From: Lactarius indigo
Taxonomy: Eukaryota > Basidiomycota > Agaricomycetes > Russulales > Russulaceae
DNA length: 64,000 nucleotides
NCBI GenBank assembly: GCA_025766275.1
Contig: JAFKAC010000112.1
Span: 104,967-168,966, forward strand
Reading direction: 5' to 3'
The notes under the pieces were generated by a model. That model worked only from the letters and a program-made list of their open reading frames with translations. It was not told the origin of the DNA and did not search any database. Below, one piece after another: positions 34,054 to 44,531 of the stretch; position 1 is the first letter of the stretch; each line of letters starts with the position of its first letter. The position numbers and the translations under genes are program-made.

Positions 34054-35963
34054 ATGTCTACTTTAAACAATGTTTCTGGTCCTGCGAAGTATGTTAATGC
34101 CAACGAGTCAAACTTGTTCCCGATCCTTCCTTCCGCCATTAGAGACTCAAGGTATCCAGGCACCTTGCCGTAAGTTAGGGGACCTCTCACAGCTCATGAC
34201 TACATGACTTGTGACCTTTTTTTTTAGTGTACGCCGTGTCTCCCAGACCATTGCCCCACCTGGAGCTGGTTTTGCATTGATGTATGCCTGTTTTCTACAT
34301 CAGTAACATGGAAATTTTGGAACCAATCATCCCAAGGCCATTGTATGAGTTCCAGGGATGGACCGTTTCCGCTCACCCAGAGGGGAAGCACTATGCTCAC
34401 ACCACGACACCTCTGGGAATCACAGTTGTCACGGAGGCCCGCGTTGTGGAGCCAGGCGTATCAGACCTCTTGAATGCATGGCTGGCTATCGTCTACAATG
34501 TGATCACCGAGAGAAACATTCACCTCTTAGAGACCTCGCATTTGTTTCTCGAAATCCACCATGATTCATGCGCCTGCAACTATTACTTTGTGGACCACGC
34601 ATTTCACACCGTCTTCTGGTTGCATACACTCAATGTAAATGAAATTGCACCCTCACGCTCCTTCTCAGGTGGTCATCTCCGTATGTCTCTGATCAGCTCA
34701 TTCTCACAACTAGGAGGTGAGCTAAAAGTTCGTATCCAGGTCATTCATTGCAAGAGAATTACTGGATCCATGTCGAACTGTTCCCCCAGACCGCTTCTAA
34801 TTATTCTGCAGTGGCCCTGAATGAGCTTCACGCTATTATTTTTCTCGTCTGTACAGGTGAGGAAAAATAATTTGTTTGCTGACACACCTGGGAGTAATGG
34901 GCTGCCTTTTAGACCCCTCTCCTTTGGAACCCCTCGCATATCCGTTCACAATTGAACAGTGTGAAGTGTTAATCGATATTCTTGAGCGCAGGAAAGGTAT
35001 AGTATATTTCACTTAGAACACCGTAAATGACCTTCAGTTAACTAATTCTGGTATGCTAGACCAAGCCTCTGACCCTCACACCACTATTTACGTCGCCAGG
35101 TTATGGGCGACTGTCGGTAAATCATATATATGTATCTGGGACTCCTCCTGAACCCTTTTATTCCAGCACGCCATCGCTCCTTTATCCATTTTGGTGAAAA
35201 TCAATACCGTTCGTCCTCTGGATAATCTAACCTTTCTTGGTGGTTGCAGGTAGTAAACGGTGTCTCCTCTTGACAGTCGTATCGAAAGTCCTGCTTTTTG
35301 GACTGCCTGATAACTATCGGGTGCGCTTTGTGAGTCTTTGTATGGACCGGGTCATTTGCACATCCCGTTGGCGCAAGCACGTTTCTGAGACGATTGTCGA
35401 TTTGAAGCGAGAGAGATCACGAGTAAGCAAAATCTACATTGTGTGGTCTTCTTACTGACTGCTTCTTCTTCAAGATGTTGGCGCTCCTCAGGTGAGAAAG
35501 CCTTCTACCAGAAATACCCAGCTGATGTCCGGTAATCTGCAGTGCTAATATTTTTATGTTGCGAGTTTCTTCTTTCCCTTCCTTGACCAAGGTCGCATTG
35601 ACGCTCTGCATCCTCGGCTTGATCGTGACGTTAACCCTCTTGCAAGAACAGCGGAGGCTTGTAAGCGCGAAAGCCACCACCTCAGTGAGCGAACTTGAAG
35701 TGATCCCCTTCTACTAAGTGGTTGCAGTTAACTTTGACGTTTGACAGGCTGTGCACCTAGATGACTGGATTATGTGCGATGATTTTCAGCTGATTGCGGT
35801 TGTCCATAGCCTGCCGCAGGCGCTGTTCATCTGGGTGTTGGTCCTGTTCACGATCCAGCACTTTTGGATGGCATTTGTTAGCATTCCCCTCACATTTTTC
35901 TTTTCCGTATGCCTTCTTGTAGCGGTCGTGCTGCTGACTCTCGTGGTGTCTGCGGGCATGTGA
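34054..35963 (+). pseudogene. Family B copy B3, disrupted
   Basis: The ATG at 34054 opens MSTLNNVSGP and ANESNLFPILPSAIRDSRY. The WW-like segment (EFQGWTVSAHPEGKHYAH), ITVVTEARVVEPGVSDLLNA and CNYYFVDHAFHTVFWLHTL follow. Downstream, the exon equivalent to B1's GEIGTLSF region hits TAA at 34868 and further stops. Later exons can still be traced (RWRKHVSETIVDLK near 35370 and LIAVVHSLPQALFIWVLVLF near 35790). The C-terminus ends at TGA 35961 where B1 and B2 have TGG, so the tail is also shortened. At least two independent lesions make this a likely pseudogene. Confidence 0.65.
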
Positions 35964-37359
35964 ACTATCCTTCACCCACACCCGAAATCGTCAAGGACCC
36001 CATGCCTCACTGGCACTTCCGCTGACTCTTGTAATATAGTGATGTAGAAATGACATCCAACAGCCGACATTAATTCCCGACACCTTGACGTTTTCACATC
36101 AAGACGGTACTCTACTCTTATCATGCATTCTTATGTATAGTATATGCTGGACCAGTGATCGGTTGTCCCAGCAGGGTGCAGACTGCACTTAGGAATCGAG
36201 TGATTTTACGACGCGTGCGGAGTGAAATCCTCATTTCTGCGACTTGTTACGATGGGCCCAATAAATGTATGCTTATCTGTATGATCTAGCGTCTCACACG
36301 TATCTTTTAAGTGGACTTGAAGCAATGTACCGCCGTCAAAGTGAAATTGATAGTCGTCATTGACCTAGGACACAATTGGGGAGGGGGGGATGCGAACTTC
36401 TTGCATCAGCCCCTCGTAAATTCGCCGTGCCCCCTGAATTATATTTCGACCGTGTTACTGTAAACCCGCTTTTCGCTGCCTTTTTCTTATCTAGATCACG
36501 AATTAGCCGCCGATCGACGTCTCAGCGCTGAGCTTTGAGCATTCCAGTGTCGGTAAAGATGATTTCCTTGGGTTACAATAGAATGCGATGAGTAGATAAC
36601 CTTTGGTGATAGCCCCCATCTCCAGGCTAGTCAGAGAAAGATCGTACGTTCACCAGTTACAGGCGCGTTGAGCAGGAGGGGTTCCTCGTGGAATTACTAG
36701 GAAGACGTAAACAAACAGGAACGAACAGGCACAAGGATCCATCAACTACATTTTTTGTCGGAAGGGAGGACAACGGAACTGTGGGTGCTGAAATAGTGCG
36801 AGATTCACACGCCCACGTACGCCTATGGGGTGTTCGTCTTCTCGAAGGCATTCCTATGTACCTGCGAATACAAGGCAATTTCTTTATTTTGACGGCGGAA
36901 AATTCCCGAGGTCTACTATCTGCCAGGTGTCAGCCTAAGTGCATCACTTGATTTGATCGGTAATTCATTGATACGACCTGCTGTCCTTCTTGTACAGTAC
37001 TGGCACGACGGGAGTCGCCAGATGCATAAACAAAACGATTTGATATGTTCTTTACACAAGATAAGAGAGCGGCAATCGACGGCGCTGCGCACAAGACGGC
37101 TCTTTTGTCTATTTTTGAGTGTGTGGCCTACATGTAGTTGATACCGCTGTGATCTCCGACAATGTGGAGCGCATGTTCTGACGACGATTTCCGCCAGTCT
37201 AATTATAAACAAGAACACTCCTATATATTGCAATGCAACGAGATAAACATGAATGATATATCCGTAGATAGATAGAACAATCGTCTTCGAAATAAATCGT
37301 GCCCCCAGGGGGGTCCGTATCCTAACTAGTAGTCGTAATATTCTTCCGCGAACCCAGAT
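35964..37359. other. Intergenic, no supported gene
   Basis: The first 300 bases resemble a decayed family B tail and 3' flank. The rest is AT-rich with minor open frames (plus 36688-36951). I see no domain, RNA gene or repeat. Confidence 0.45.
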
Positions 37360-40300
37360 TCATGCCTTACTCTCAACAGAGCTCTTCTGCGAGGCAAGCG
37401 CTCGTATCTCGTCTCCCTCGCCCTCGTCTGGAGATGGTGGAGGTTTCGCCTCCATCGGGGCACGCCGGACCTCCTCCGGCGGCGCAATGGTCACGTTGAC
37501 GTGACCTTTGCTGTCCATTTCAGCACCCTCCGTAGAATACAGAATGTCTTGCGAGGCAAGGTCCTGCTCGATCTCGTGTATAAGACCGAGAGGGTCCTTG
37601 GGTAACCATACCATGCGCTGCTCCTCCACGGCAGCAGGGTGGCTGAAATCGGTAGGGCCCTCTGCTTCCTTAGGTCGTGCGGATGGAGATGGGGATGACG
37701 CGCGTGATTCATTCGTGAATGAGGAAGTTTCTGCGCGTTCTGCAGCATTGTCATCGGCGCTACCAGGCTGTGCCACTTCGTTGGGTTGTTGATTGGAACC
37801 AGACGCGGATACATTTCCGTAATCGGTGACCTTGACGTCAGAACCCGATGGCACGGGTTGTGGCGCACCCGCGGTCGTAGGAGCCCCCTGCTCGACTCCC
37901 GCATCGCTACCATACGACCTATCAGCAAGGGTTAGAGGTAGATACTTTATGAGAGGGCCGTAAGAATTAAGGATAGTGTTTTGGAAGAATGCCTAGTTCG
38001 AACGTGAGCACGAGTTAATAGAGTACGAACATCTATGATGCTCACCGTGAATACGATCAACACAACCATCAGCGCACCCTCCGGAATGGCGCTGGGTTTA
38101 TGATTGCTGCCCTGTGCGAGGAAGAACAATGCACATAGGCAAAGTTGCTGGACGTAAAGCCCCACAAACACGTGCTGGATTGCTTTCGGGAAGAAGAGAC
38201 CGCCCGTTTCGCTGGAAGACGGTTGATCATTGACCCAGGTGAAAAGGTATTTGTACAACATGTAGAACAAGAAGAACGCCGCAAAGGCAAGGCCGTTGAT
38301 GATGGGAGAAATGATGGAGTAACCGAGCGTGATGACAACCAGCTGCGTCATAGTAGGGAAGAGAGTTCCCCAGTCACATGTACGGGGTGAGTACTTGATA
38401 TTGTATACAGAGCGCGGGGTGGAGCCAAGCAAAGTGATTTTAACATAGTACATAGCCAAAGGCACGGCTTGAAGGAATCCGCCGGCAGTTCCAGAAAGTC
38501 CCTGAAGTATGATAAAACTAGGCCCCCAGAATAAGCATACGTGTAATAAAATATAAGAAACACTAACGTCAAGAAGAAAGTTGAAGCTTTCGGGAGTTCC
38601 TGAGCCAGGAGTGTTGGAACCGAGGACGGGTTATTTACTAGGCTTGGCAATGAAGCAATAATACCGGACGAGAGTGTGACGACCAAAAAGCCGTTCTGCC
38701 ATGTTTATGAGAAGCGTGTTCGAGGAACAATACGAGATGAACGCACAATAACTTGGAATAGGAAGAACCTATCCATTAAGCTGAGCTCCACACCTGTCCG
38801 CTGAGGGATGCCTTCCAAGCGTGCCAATATCCGCAACACTACCGGGACCATCATGAAGAGGACCGCAAGCAAAACCGCGGGGAGGAAACCCTGAATGATG
38901 CTGACGACTATTGCTGGGAGAGTGCAAATCCACGCAAGCCAGTGGTATGTCGTGCACAGGGAATGGATATTCGAAATGGCCCCGACAAACGCCACTAGAT
39001 TTACGTTTTAGCTCGAGAAAGTTGGCCGCGCAAGATTCGAGAGTCCGCTTACCGGGAATAGCCCAAACGATGATCAACCCAATGGTTGCACTCCAAGAAA
39101 GTGCCAACCGTACACGCCGCTCGTAGGGGTTCAAGACCAAATTTTCCCAGATCACATCCTCGGGCGCCACCTCAACATATTTCAGCGAGTCCGACATACG
39201 ATATGCTTCGTGATGAACAAGCATTTGTGCCGCCATGTGCGCTGCGATCTGTTTGTTGAACAAAATGAACGCCCCATTCGCAGGCGGATATGTCTGGTCT
39301 GAGAAATCGACGACAGGGCGAGTTCCAACAAGGGGGATTGAGACAGGAACGGCGGGTATGGCGATGTTCAACTTTCCTGCGCCGATGTTGTGCGTTCGAG
39401 TGGTTATCTGTACCTCAGCGGCTGTTGTCCGTGCGATGTCACGTGCCAGAATTTGACGCCTTTGAGCCAACTCGGTATTCAATTCGTGAACCCGTTCGCG
39501 CGCCCATTCGATTGTATCGACTTTCTTTCCCAAAAGAGGAATGGAGAAAGGCATCCAAGAGAAAGGGGGCAGCCTATGCGATGGGCGCTTGTCCTTGGGC
39601 ACCAGCTCCTCGATGGGGTTTTTTCGAGTCTCCGGATCGCTTACAGGTTTGGTGGTCCCAGTGTCCGAGCCGTCCCTTTCCCCATCCCCAGACTTGGCGG
39701 CATTTTTTAGAGTTTTGCCGTTTCGTTTGATTGCTGTATTAAGGAGAGATGTTTCGGCGGATTCGAGCATCTGACACGCCTTCAATCGTTGGTTGTGCAG
39801 GTCGGGCATATCTCCCAGGTCACGATTGATCCACACTTTGCGAACACCACCCGGCAGGTGGCTGAAGAGGCGGGTGAGGGCGGATTCTGAGAGATACTTT
39901 GGGGGTATGCCGGTGACCAGTACAGAGCAAGCTTGAGCGGTGGAAGAGTGAGAGGAGCTGACAAGATAGTGCTGGCGTACGCGAACGTAGTGCGCCATCT
40001 CAGACTTGATGTTCCACCAAACCCATACTATAGATGTAAGAGGTGTCAGCGAATCGGAGTAGGGATGTCGACCTCGAAGCTTACTCGTGAATATCCAAGT
40101 GAGCACCAGATGTGCCGAATACCGATCCTGGTCGGTAGTGCCGATGTTGCCAAAAATGAACATGTCAAGACCTGTGTCACCAGGGACGTTTGTGTTGACT
40201 GATGTGAGGGGAAGAAGAACAGCCCAGGATACGAGCCAGATCGGCAGCATGAGGCGAACCATCATGCGCAGGAAACGGACGAAGAAGTAGGAGTCCAATC

Positions 40301-40721
40301 CATTGATATTCTTAATCTTGCGGTAGTCCGCAAAAAAGACAGAGCCGGGCCATCCCAAGAGGCGAGAGGACAATGATGGTTGCCGTTTACTGGACCAGAA
40401 TTAATGCATGTCAAGGTAAGAAAGACGACGGAAAGGCGCACGCTTCAAAAACGGATAAACTCCTCGGCTCGTAAATGAGGCGGAAGTAAGGCCTCGCGCA
40501 GGTAAATGCTGCGATTTCAGCAGCGGCAATGATTCCGTTCAGAGCCAAGGCCGTCAAGAAGGTCTTGGTCGAGGCAGTGGTTGCCCCGCTGAGATCGGAC
40601 CTACGAGGCGGTAATGAGCAGCTGCACAAAAAATAAACGGACTATAAAAAAACAGACATACATTCGGGATGGTGGGCGTTATGGGGGGAAAGGGGGAGGA
40701 GCGGCGAGCTGAGAACGCCAT
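37360..40721 (-). CDS. CSC1/TMEM63-type osmosensitive cation channel (RSN1/PHM7 family)
   Basis: These plasma or endomembrane channels open on hyperosmotic or mechanical stress and pass calcium and other cations. The N-terminal exon has the typical STKTFLTALALNGIIAA helix and YEPRSL. Next come NGLDSYFFVRFLRMMVR and WAVLLPLTSVN. The cytosolic domain includes LVTGIPPKYLSESALTRLF and NGAFILFNKQIAAHMAAQ, ending near ENLVLNPYERRVR. The channel domain follows as VAFVGAISNIHSLC, IIQGFLPAVLLAVLFMMVPV, NNPSSVPTLLAQELPKASTF and GGFLQAVPLAMYYVKI, with later helices. The C-terminus (37360-37854) is a Ser/Glu-rich cytosolic tail ending at TGA 37360. The 5' start is uncertain: the ATG at 40721 is the only nearby one, but its join to the next exon is unresolved. 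Otherwise no damage was seen. Confidence 0.93.
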
Positions 40722-41808
40722 GAGAAGAAGTGGCTCGACTAGATGAAAGAAATGGAGCGTTGCCACCTGCCTGAAACGGTCCACCACAGCCGTGACGTCA
40801 CCTGTCAAACTAAGTGACAGCGTCTCGTGTGCTTCTCTAGTCGATCGCCTGCGGGCGTATTCAGAGGGACCAGAATTGACAGAATCAAAGAGTAAAAGCC
40901 ACCAACTCGAAGTTCGAACGACCACCAGACCGGACGCGTCTCAATGTTTTATAGTCCTTCGTCGGTCCGGTACCATATAAGGAATGGTGCGGCATGTGTT
41001 CGGCATGTCTTGTTCCGTTTCCCAATAGGCGAGGCACTTGACTGGCACTTGTCATGAAACGTTCATCAGTGCATGTTCTCCTTATATCTCGTCCCATTTC
41101 CGGAACTGCGTCTTGCATCGTGTCTGGTCATGTGTCGATGTTCGAATGTTCACGGCTCTGGCCGTTCGGGCTTGGGAGTGTTACTTCCTTCCAAAGAGAA
41201 CATGATCGTTCCCTCCCTATCACCGGTGACGGCCTTATCCAACTAGTACGTAGAGTATCTCGGTATGAGAGAACGATCAGATGACACAAGGAAAAATTGC
41301 TTGTGGCACGCTATTCTAGAGATAGGAAGGTGATAACTGGATCCAGACAATCCCGGCGGCATTCATATTTGACGTGTGAAAGCATACTCATACTGTAACT
41401 TCCTTCCCGCCCTCCTTATTCGATAAGTACTTGGTTCGATACGACCTGGTATATATAACACAACAGATAGAAGAACGAGTCCCACGTGATCCCGAATCAA
41501 AAGTGAGAGAAGCTTGAGGGCTGTGAAAATGTTTTTCTCCCCATGGCGATAAACCGAAAAAAAAAAGAAGGCCGACGTGTGTACAAACGTCACGCCACTG
41601 CCATCCGGACTACGCACTAAGCCCACTAGAGTAGACTGAGTGTAAAATCATGTCTCTAAGTTAGGTCCAGGTACCGGAAGCCGGGGTGATTGGTGCTCCG
41701 TCGAAAAGGGCAATACGGATGCCATTGGAGAGTCTGCTCAAATTAAGGGGCACAGGCCAAGGGTATCATACCGAGCACAAAGCAACCCGTCTACCGAGAA
41801 CCCGACGC
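40722..41808. other. Intergenic, 5' flank of the channel gene and 3' flank of the SNARE gene
   Basis: No gene or RNA is recognised. A TATA-like TATATATAA lies near 41451, but no gene start can be tied to it. Confidence 0.5.
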
Positions 41809-42935
41809 TCACATCAAAATGACTGCAGCGAGTAGCATCAGCAGAACCACAATCAGAATGGCGATACACCACCCCGACCTCTTCTCTGATGGATATTCAG
41901 TATCCTCATCTTCGATCAAAGCGCGATAAACTGACCCTCAGTTTCGCGAACAAACTTGCGCATCTTGCGCATGGCATCTGATAGTTTACTGTCCGTCCGA
42001 TCCACGCTACGATCGAGGTCGTCTAGCATCCTGATGAGCATTGATCAGCCGTGTACCTGACGAAATGAAAGGGGGGATATGTACTCATTGTGTTCACTAA
42101 TCTCAGATCCCATCAGTCCCGCCTGTTGAGCGATTGTGCTCAATGTACCTGCGATGGAGTTGATCGTCTGGTCTTGCTGCTGGAGCATCATCTACCGCAC
42201 AATTCTCAACTTTACGTCGTTCGTGAAATTCAGAATGACCTCGACCTGTTGCTCCTGTAGTGCCCACTGCGCCTGGTGGTCGTCATCCCTTGGCTCATGT
42301 TCCGGCCCAGATGATGGGGAGCGAGTGTCCGGTCTACTGGGTGTTGCTGGGTCCACCTTTTATTAATGTAGTGAGCACTAGCCCCCTTAATCGAGTCAGA
42401 GAGATGGCGGCTTACGCTGTCATTAGGTTGGCGCCCCTCGACCTCGGCCCGCATTTTCTAAACAAGTGGGTGAGGGTGAGAGTTCAACCCCTGCACCTTT
42501 TGCGAGAGATCTACGCACCACGCACCTCTATCTCATTGCGTACGTGACTCACATATCGCCGTCGTTGGATGACCTCTCTATCATCTAAACCAAACATGCG
42601 CGCACCGGTAGTCTCGACGATCCTGGAATGGGGGTAAATGTCTGGCTGCAGCGCGAAAGTGGGTTCGTATACTTTACGCTCTCTTCCAGATCTTCCAAGT
42701 CGGCGTCGAGAGTAGAGAGCATTGCTTTTAGCTATAATACGGAATCCATATGATGAAGCAGCCCTGACGTATGGTTGGTTTCTCTGCAACTCACCTCATT
42801 TCGGGCCCACTCAAGTTCCTCGTTGCCATCATGCGCAGTACTCCGAATACGCAGAAACGATGCGCGGAGCTGCTCTGCGGTCTGTAGCGAGCTCTGTATC
42901 TCTGATTGGACTTCGTGATATGGGTCGACGGACAT
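41809..42935 (-). CDS. TLG1: Tlg1/syntaxin-6-like t-SNARE
   Basis: This Qc-SNARE acts in fusion of endosome-derived vesicles with the trans-Golgi and endosomes. The ATG at 42935 gives MSVDPYHEVQSEIQSSLQ, the start of the syntaxin-6 N-terminal three-helix domain, with SFLRIRSTAHDGNEELEWA. Further exons give STLDADLEDLEES, IVETTGARMFGLDDREVI and RRRYVSHVRNEIE. A Pro/Ser/Asp-rich linker follows. The SNARE motif runs from MMLQQQDQTINSIAGTLSTI to SDAMRKMRKFVRETE, with the expected central Gln region and heptads. A C-terminal anchor (WCIAILIVVLLMLLAAVIL) ends two residues before TGA at 41809. Exon joins keep frame throughout. Confidence 0.93.
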
Positions 42936-43462
42936 GACGATGAATGACTAATGCGGTTGCAGTCCCGCACCACAGCAGAATTTGCTTATCGAAGGTGATT
43001 TGGATTTGATTGAGGATTGGTTTGGTATTGCCTCCCCTTGGTACTTGGTCGTCAGCGAGTCACCTTGCGGGTGCGGGTTCTCTTTGGGACCGCAACATGG
43101 ACAGTCAGTGGAACAGCAGTGGGAGGTGCACGTGACCGAAGTGTGGCTGTGTCTGAGTCTGTGGCTGCACTTATTTCCCAGGCCCTGACCATGAATTTCT
43201 CCTTGTGCACGCATCACTAACACAGACAGTTTTTCGTAAGAAAAAATGGTGCACATGCAGTTAACTAGAAAATGAGATCTCTCATAGGTTGGGTGATGGT
43301 GCAATGGTAAATTATTCGCTTCAAAAGACGCCTAACCAACTATAGAGGCTTCAATAAATCGATCGTTCACAAGAACTCCATGTGATAAAACTGGGCCTTA
43401 GAACCCCCAGTGAGGAATTTTTAATTCTTGCTTGTGCACGAATTCCAAACGGTACTATGAAC
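42936..43462. other. Intergenic between SNARE and GH25 genes
   Basis: This is a short spacer. A tRNA-like stretch near 43287-43337 was examined and not accepted. No gene is seen. Confidence 0.5.
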
Positions 43463-44531
43463 TCAACCCGAGGCGAACCTAAAGAGGCGTCATGCGTGCG
43501 TGGAATAACCCAAAGGGGAATGAGAGCGTACGCTTGCAAACCTCCCTCGTCACCAATGAACAAGTCTTGGTCTCCAGGATTCGATCCAGAATCTGCATAC
43601 TGCCAGAACGTAGCGGAGCTGGGGGATCACAAGTCAGTAATCCTTCGACAGGTCCCATAAGTTGGAGCGTTTACCCCCAGCTAGCAGGAAGGGGCCCCAT
43701 GCTGGGTGCCCAGTCAGCGAGCCACAGTGGGTTCGCGCCAAAATCGGCACTGCCGCCCGTGCACTGGTTCCACCAACTTGTTGTGGTGTAGATCGCTAGG
43801 TGCAAGTGAAATTCACCCAGCCCCGTAGAGCACAGAAAACCACTTTACCTGGAGACCTGCAAAGTTATTTGTCAGAGGACAAGACATAGCAAGTGGGGGG
43901 GGGGGGGTCCTCACCTCCCTGTCGCAGAAAGGTATGTATCCGAGAAGTCACTGATCCAAGAAACCATCTCCGCCGCGGTTAGGCCGTAACAACCAGCTAA
44001 GTAGAACGTAAGTCACACGGATAATAGTCCATTTGGGATAGGCACTGCAACGAACCTTCGAGATCCATCGCTCCAGGGAGCGTGATTCCGTCTCCGGACC
44101 ACCCACCTGTATCAAACGAATCGTGAAGGTGCATTCACACAGCCATCGGCGATATGCACTAACCGCCATTTGCGAGGAAGAAATTGGCCTGTGTGGCGCC
44201 GTCCGAAGTATCTGGGTGGGCGAAATGATACCCTCCCCGGATGATACCGACATCCGTCGCGCCAATATAATTCGTGGAGAACATAGAATCCTTGAACGCT
44301 GCGATGGCAACCAAATGAACGAACCAATACCATGGAGGAAAGGAGTGCGACCGTACTCGTCCCCTCAGTGGCCTTGATGTATGCAAATGACACTCCGTTG
44401 GCTGCCATGGCATTCCAGTCGATGTTCCCTTGAAAATGGGAGACGTCGACGCCTTGTGGATCTGCGCGCTTGACGAGTGGGTTCGCAGCCGCTGAGAACG
44501 AAAAGAATGCAACGAGATAGAGAGGGTGCAT
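43463..44531 (-). CDS. Secreted GH25 muramidase (lysozyme)
   Basis: GH25 enzymes cut the beta-1,4 bond of peptidoglycan (N,O-diacetylmuramidase). The ATG at 44531 starts a signal peptide (MHPLYLVAFFSFSAAA) and a KR site. The mature domain opens with GVDVSHFQGNIDWNAM and FAYIKATEG. Later exons give FSTNYIGATDVGIIRGGYHF, the catalytic DLE motif (AMDLE), GCYGLTAAEMVSWISDF, IYTTTSWWNQCTG, NPLWLADWAPSMG and TFWQYADSGSNPGDQDLF. The last exon gives GLQAFASG and TGA at 43463. The expected Asp (GVDVS) and Asp/Glu (DLE) positions are present. Length and order fit a complete fungal GH25. It is likely used against bacteria or for bacterial cell-wall nutrition (inference). An 8-nt exon joins ATGR to IYTTT. 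Confidence 0.93.
43849..43856 (-). other. 8-nt micro-exon of the GH25 gene
   Basis: The exon GTCTCCAG is flanked by ..TTGCAG and GTAAAG. It joins ACA GGG AG to CG ATC TAC, giving GRSPAIYTTT and keeping frame; skipping it would shift the frame. The intron just upstream carries the 13-base homopolymer. Confidence 0.75.
43895..43907. repeat. Homopolymer of 13 G (C on the coding strand)
   Basis: Lies in the GH25 intron upstream of the micro-exon. Length may vary by slippage or sequencing. Confidence 0.9.

Noticed and set aside
36688..36951. Plus-strand ORF of 87 codons past B3
   Set aside because: No similarity to family A or B tails or any known domain was seen.
43287..43340. tRNA-like stretch (GGTTGGG...CCTAACC with a D-arm-like GGTGCAATGGTAA)
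   Set aside because: The distance between the possible acceptor arms is only about 51 nt, and no T-arm with a TTC-A/G core is present.
43570..43600. GGATCGAATCC T-arm-like motif on the minus strand
   Set aside because: It lies inside the GH25 coding exon and lacks the rest of a tRNA.
44123..44377. Plus-strand ORF of 84 codons
   Set aside because: It is antisense to GH25 exons with clear family motifs.
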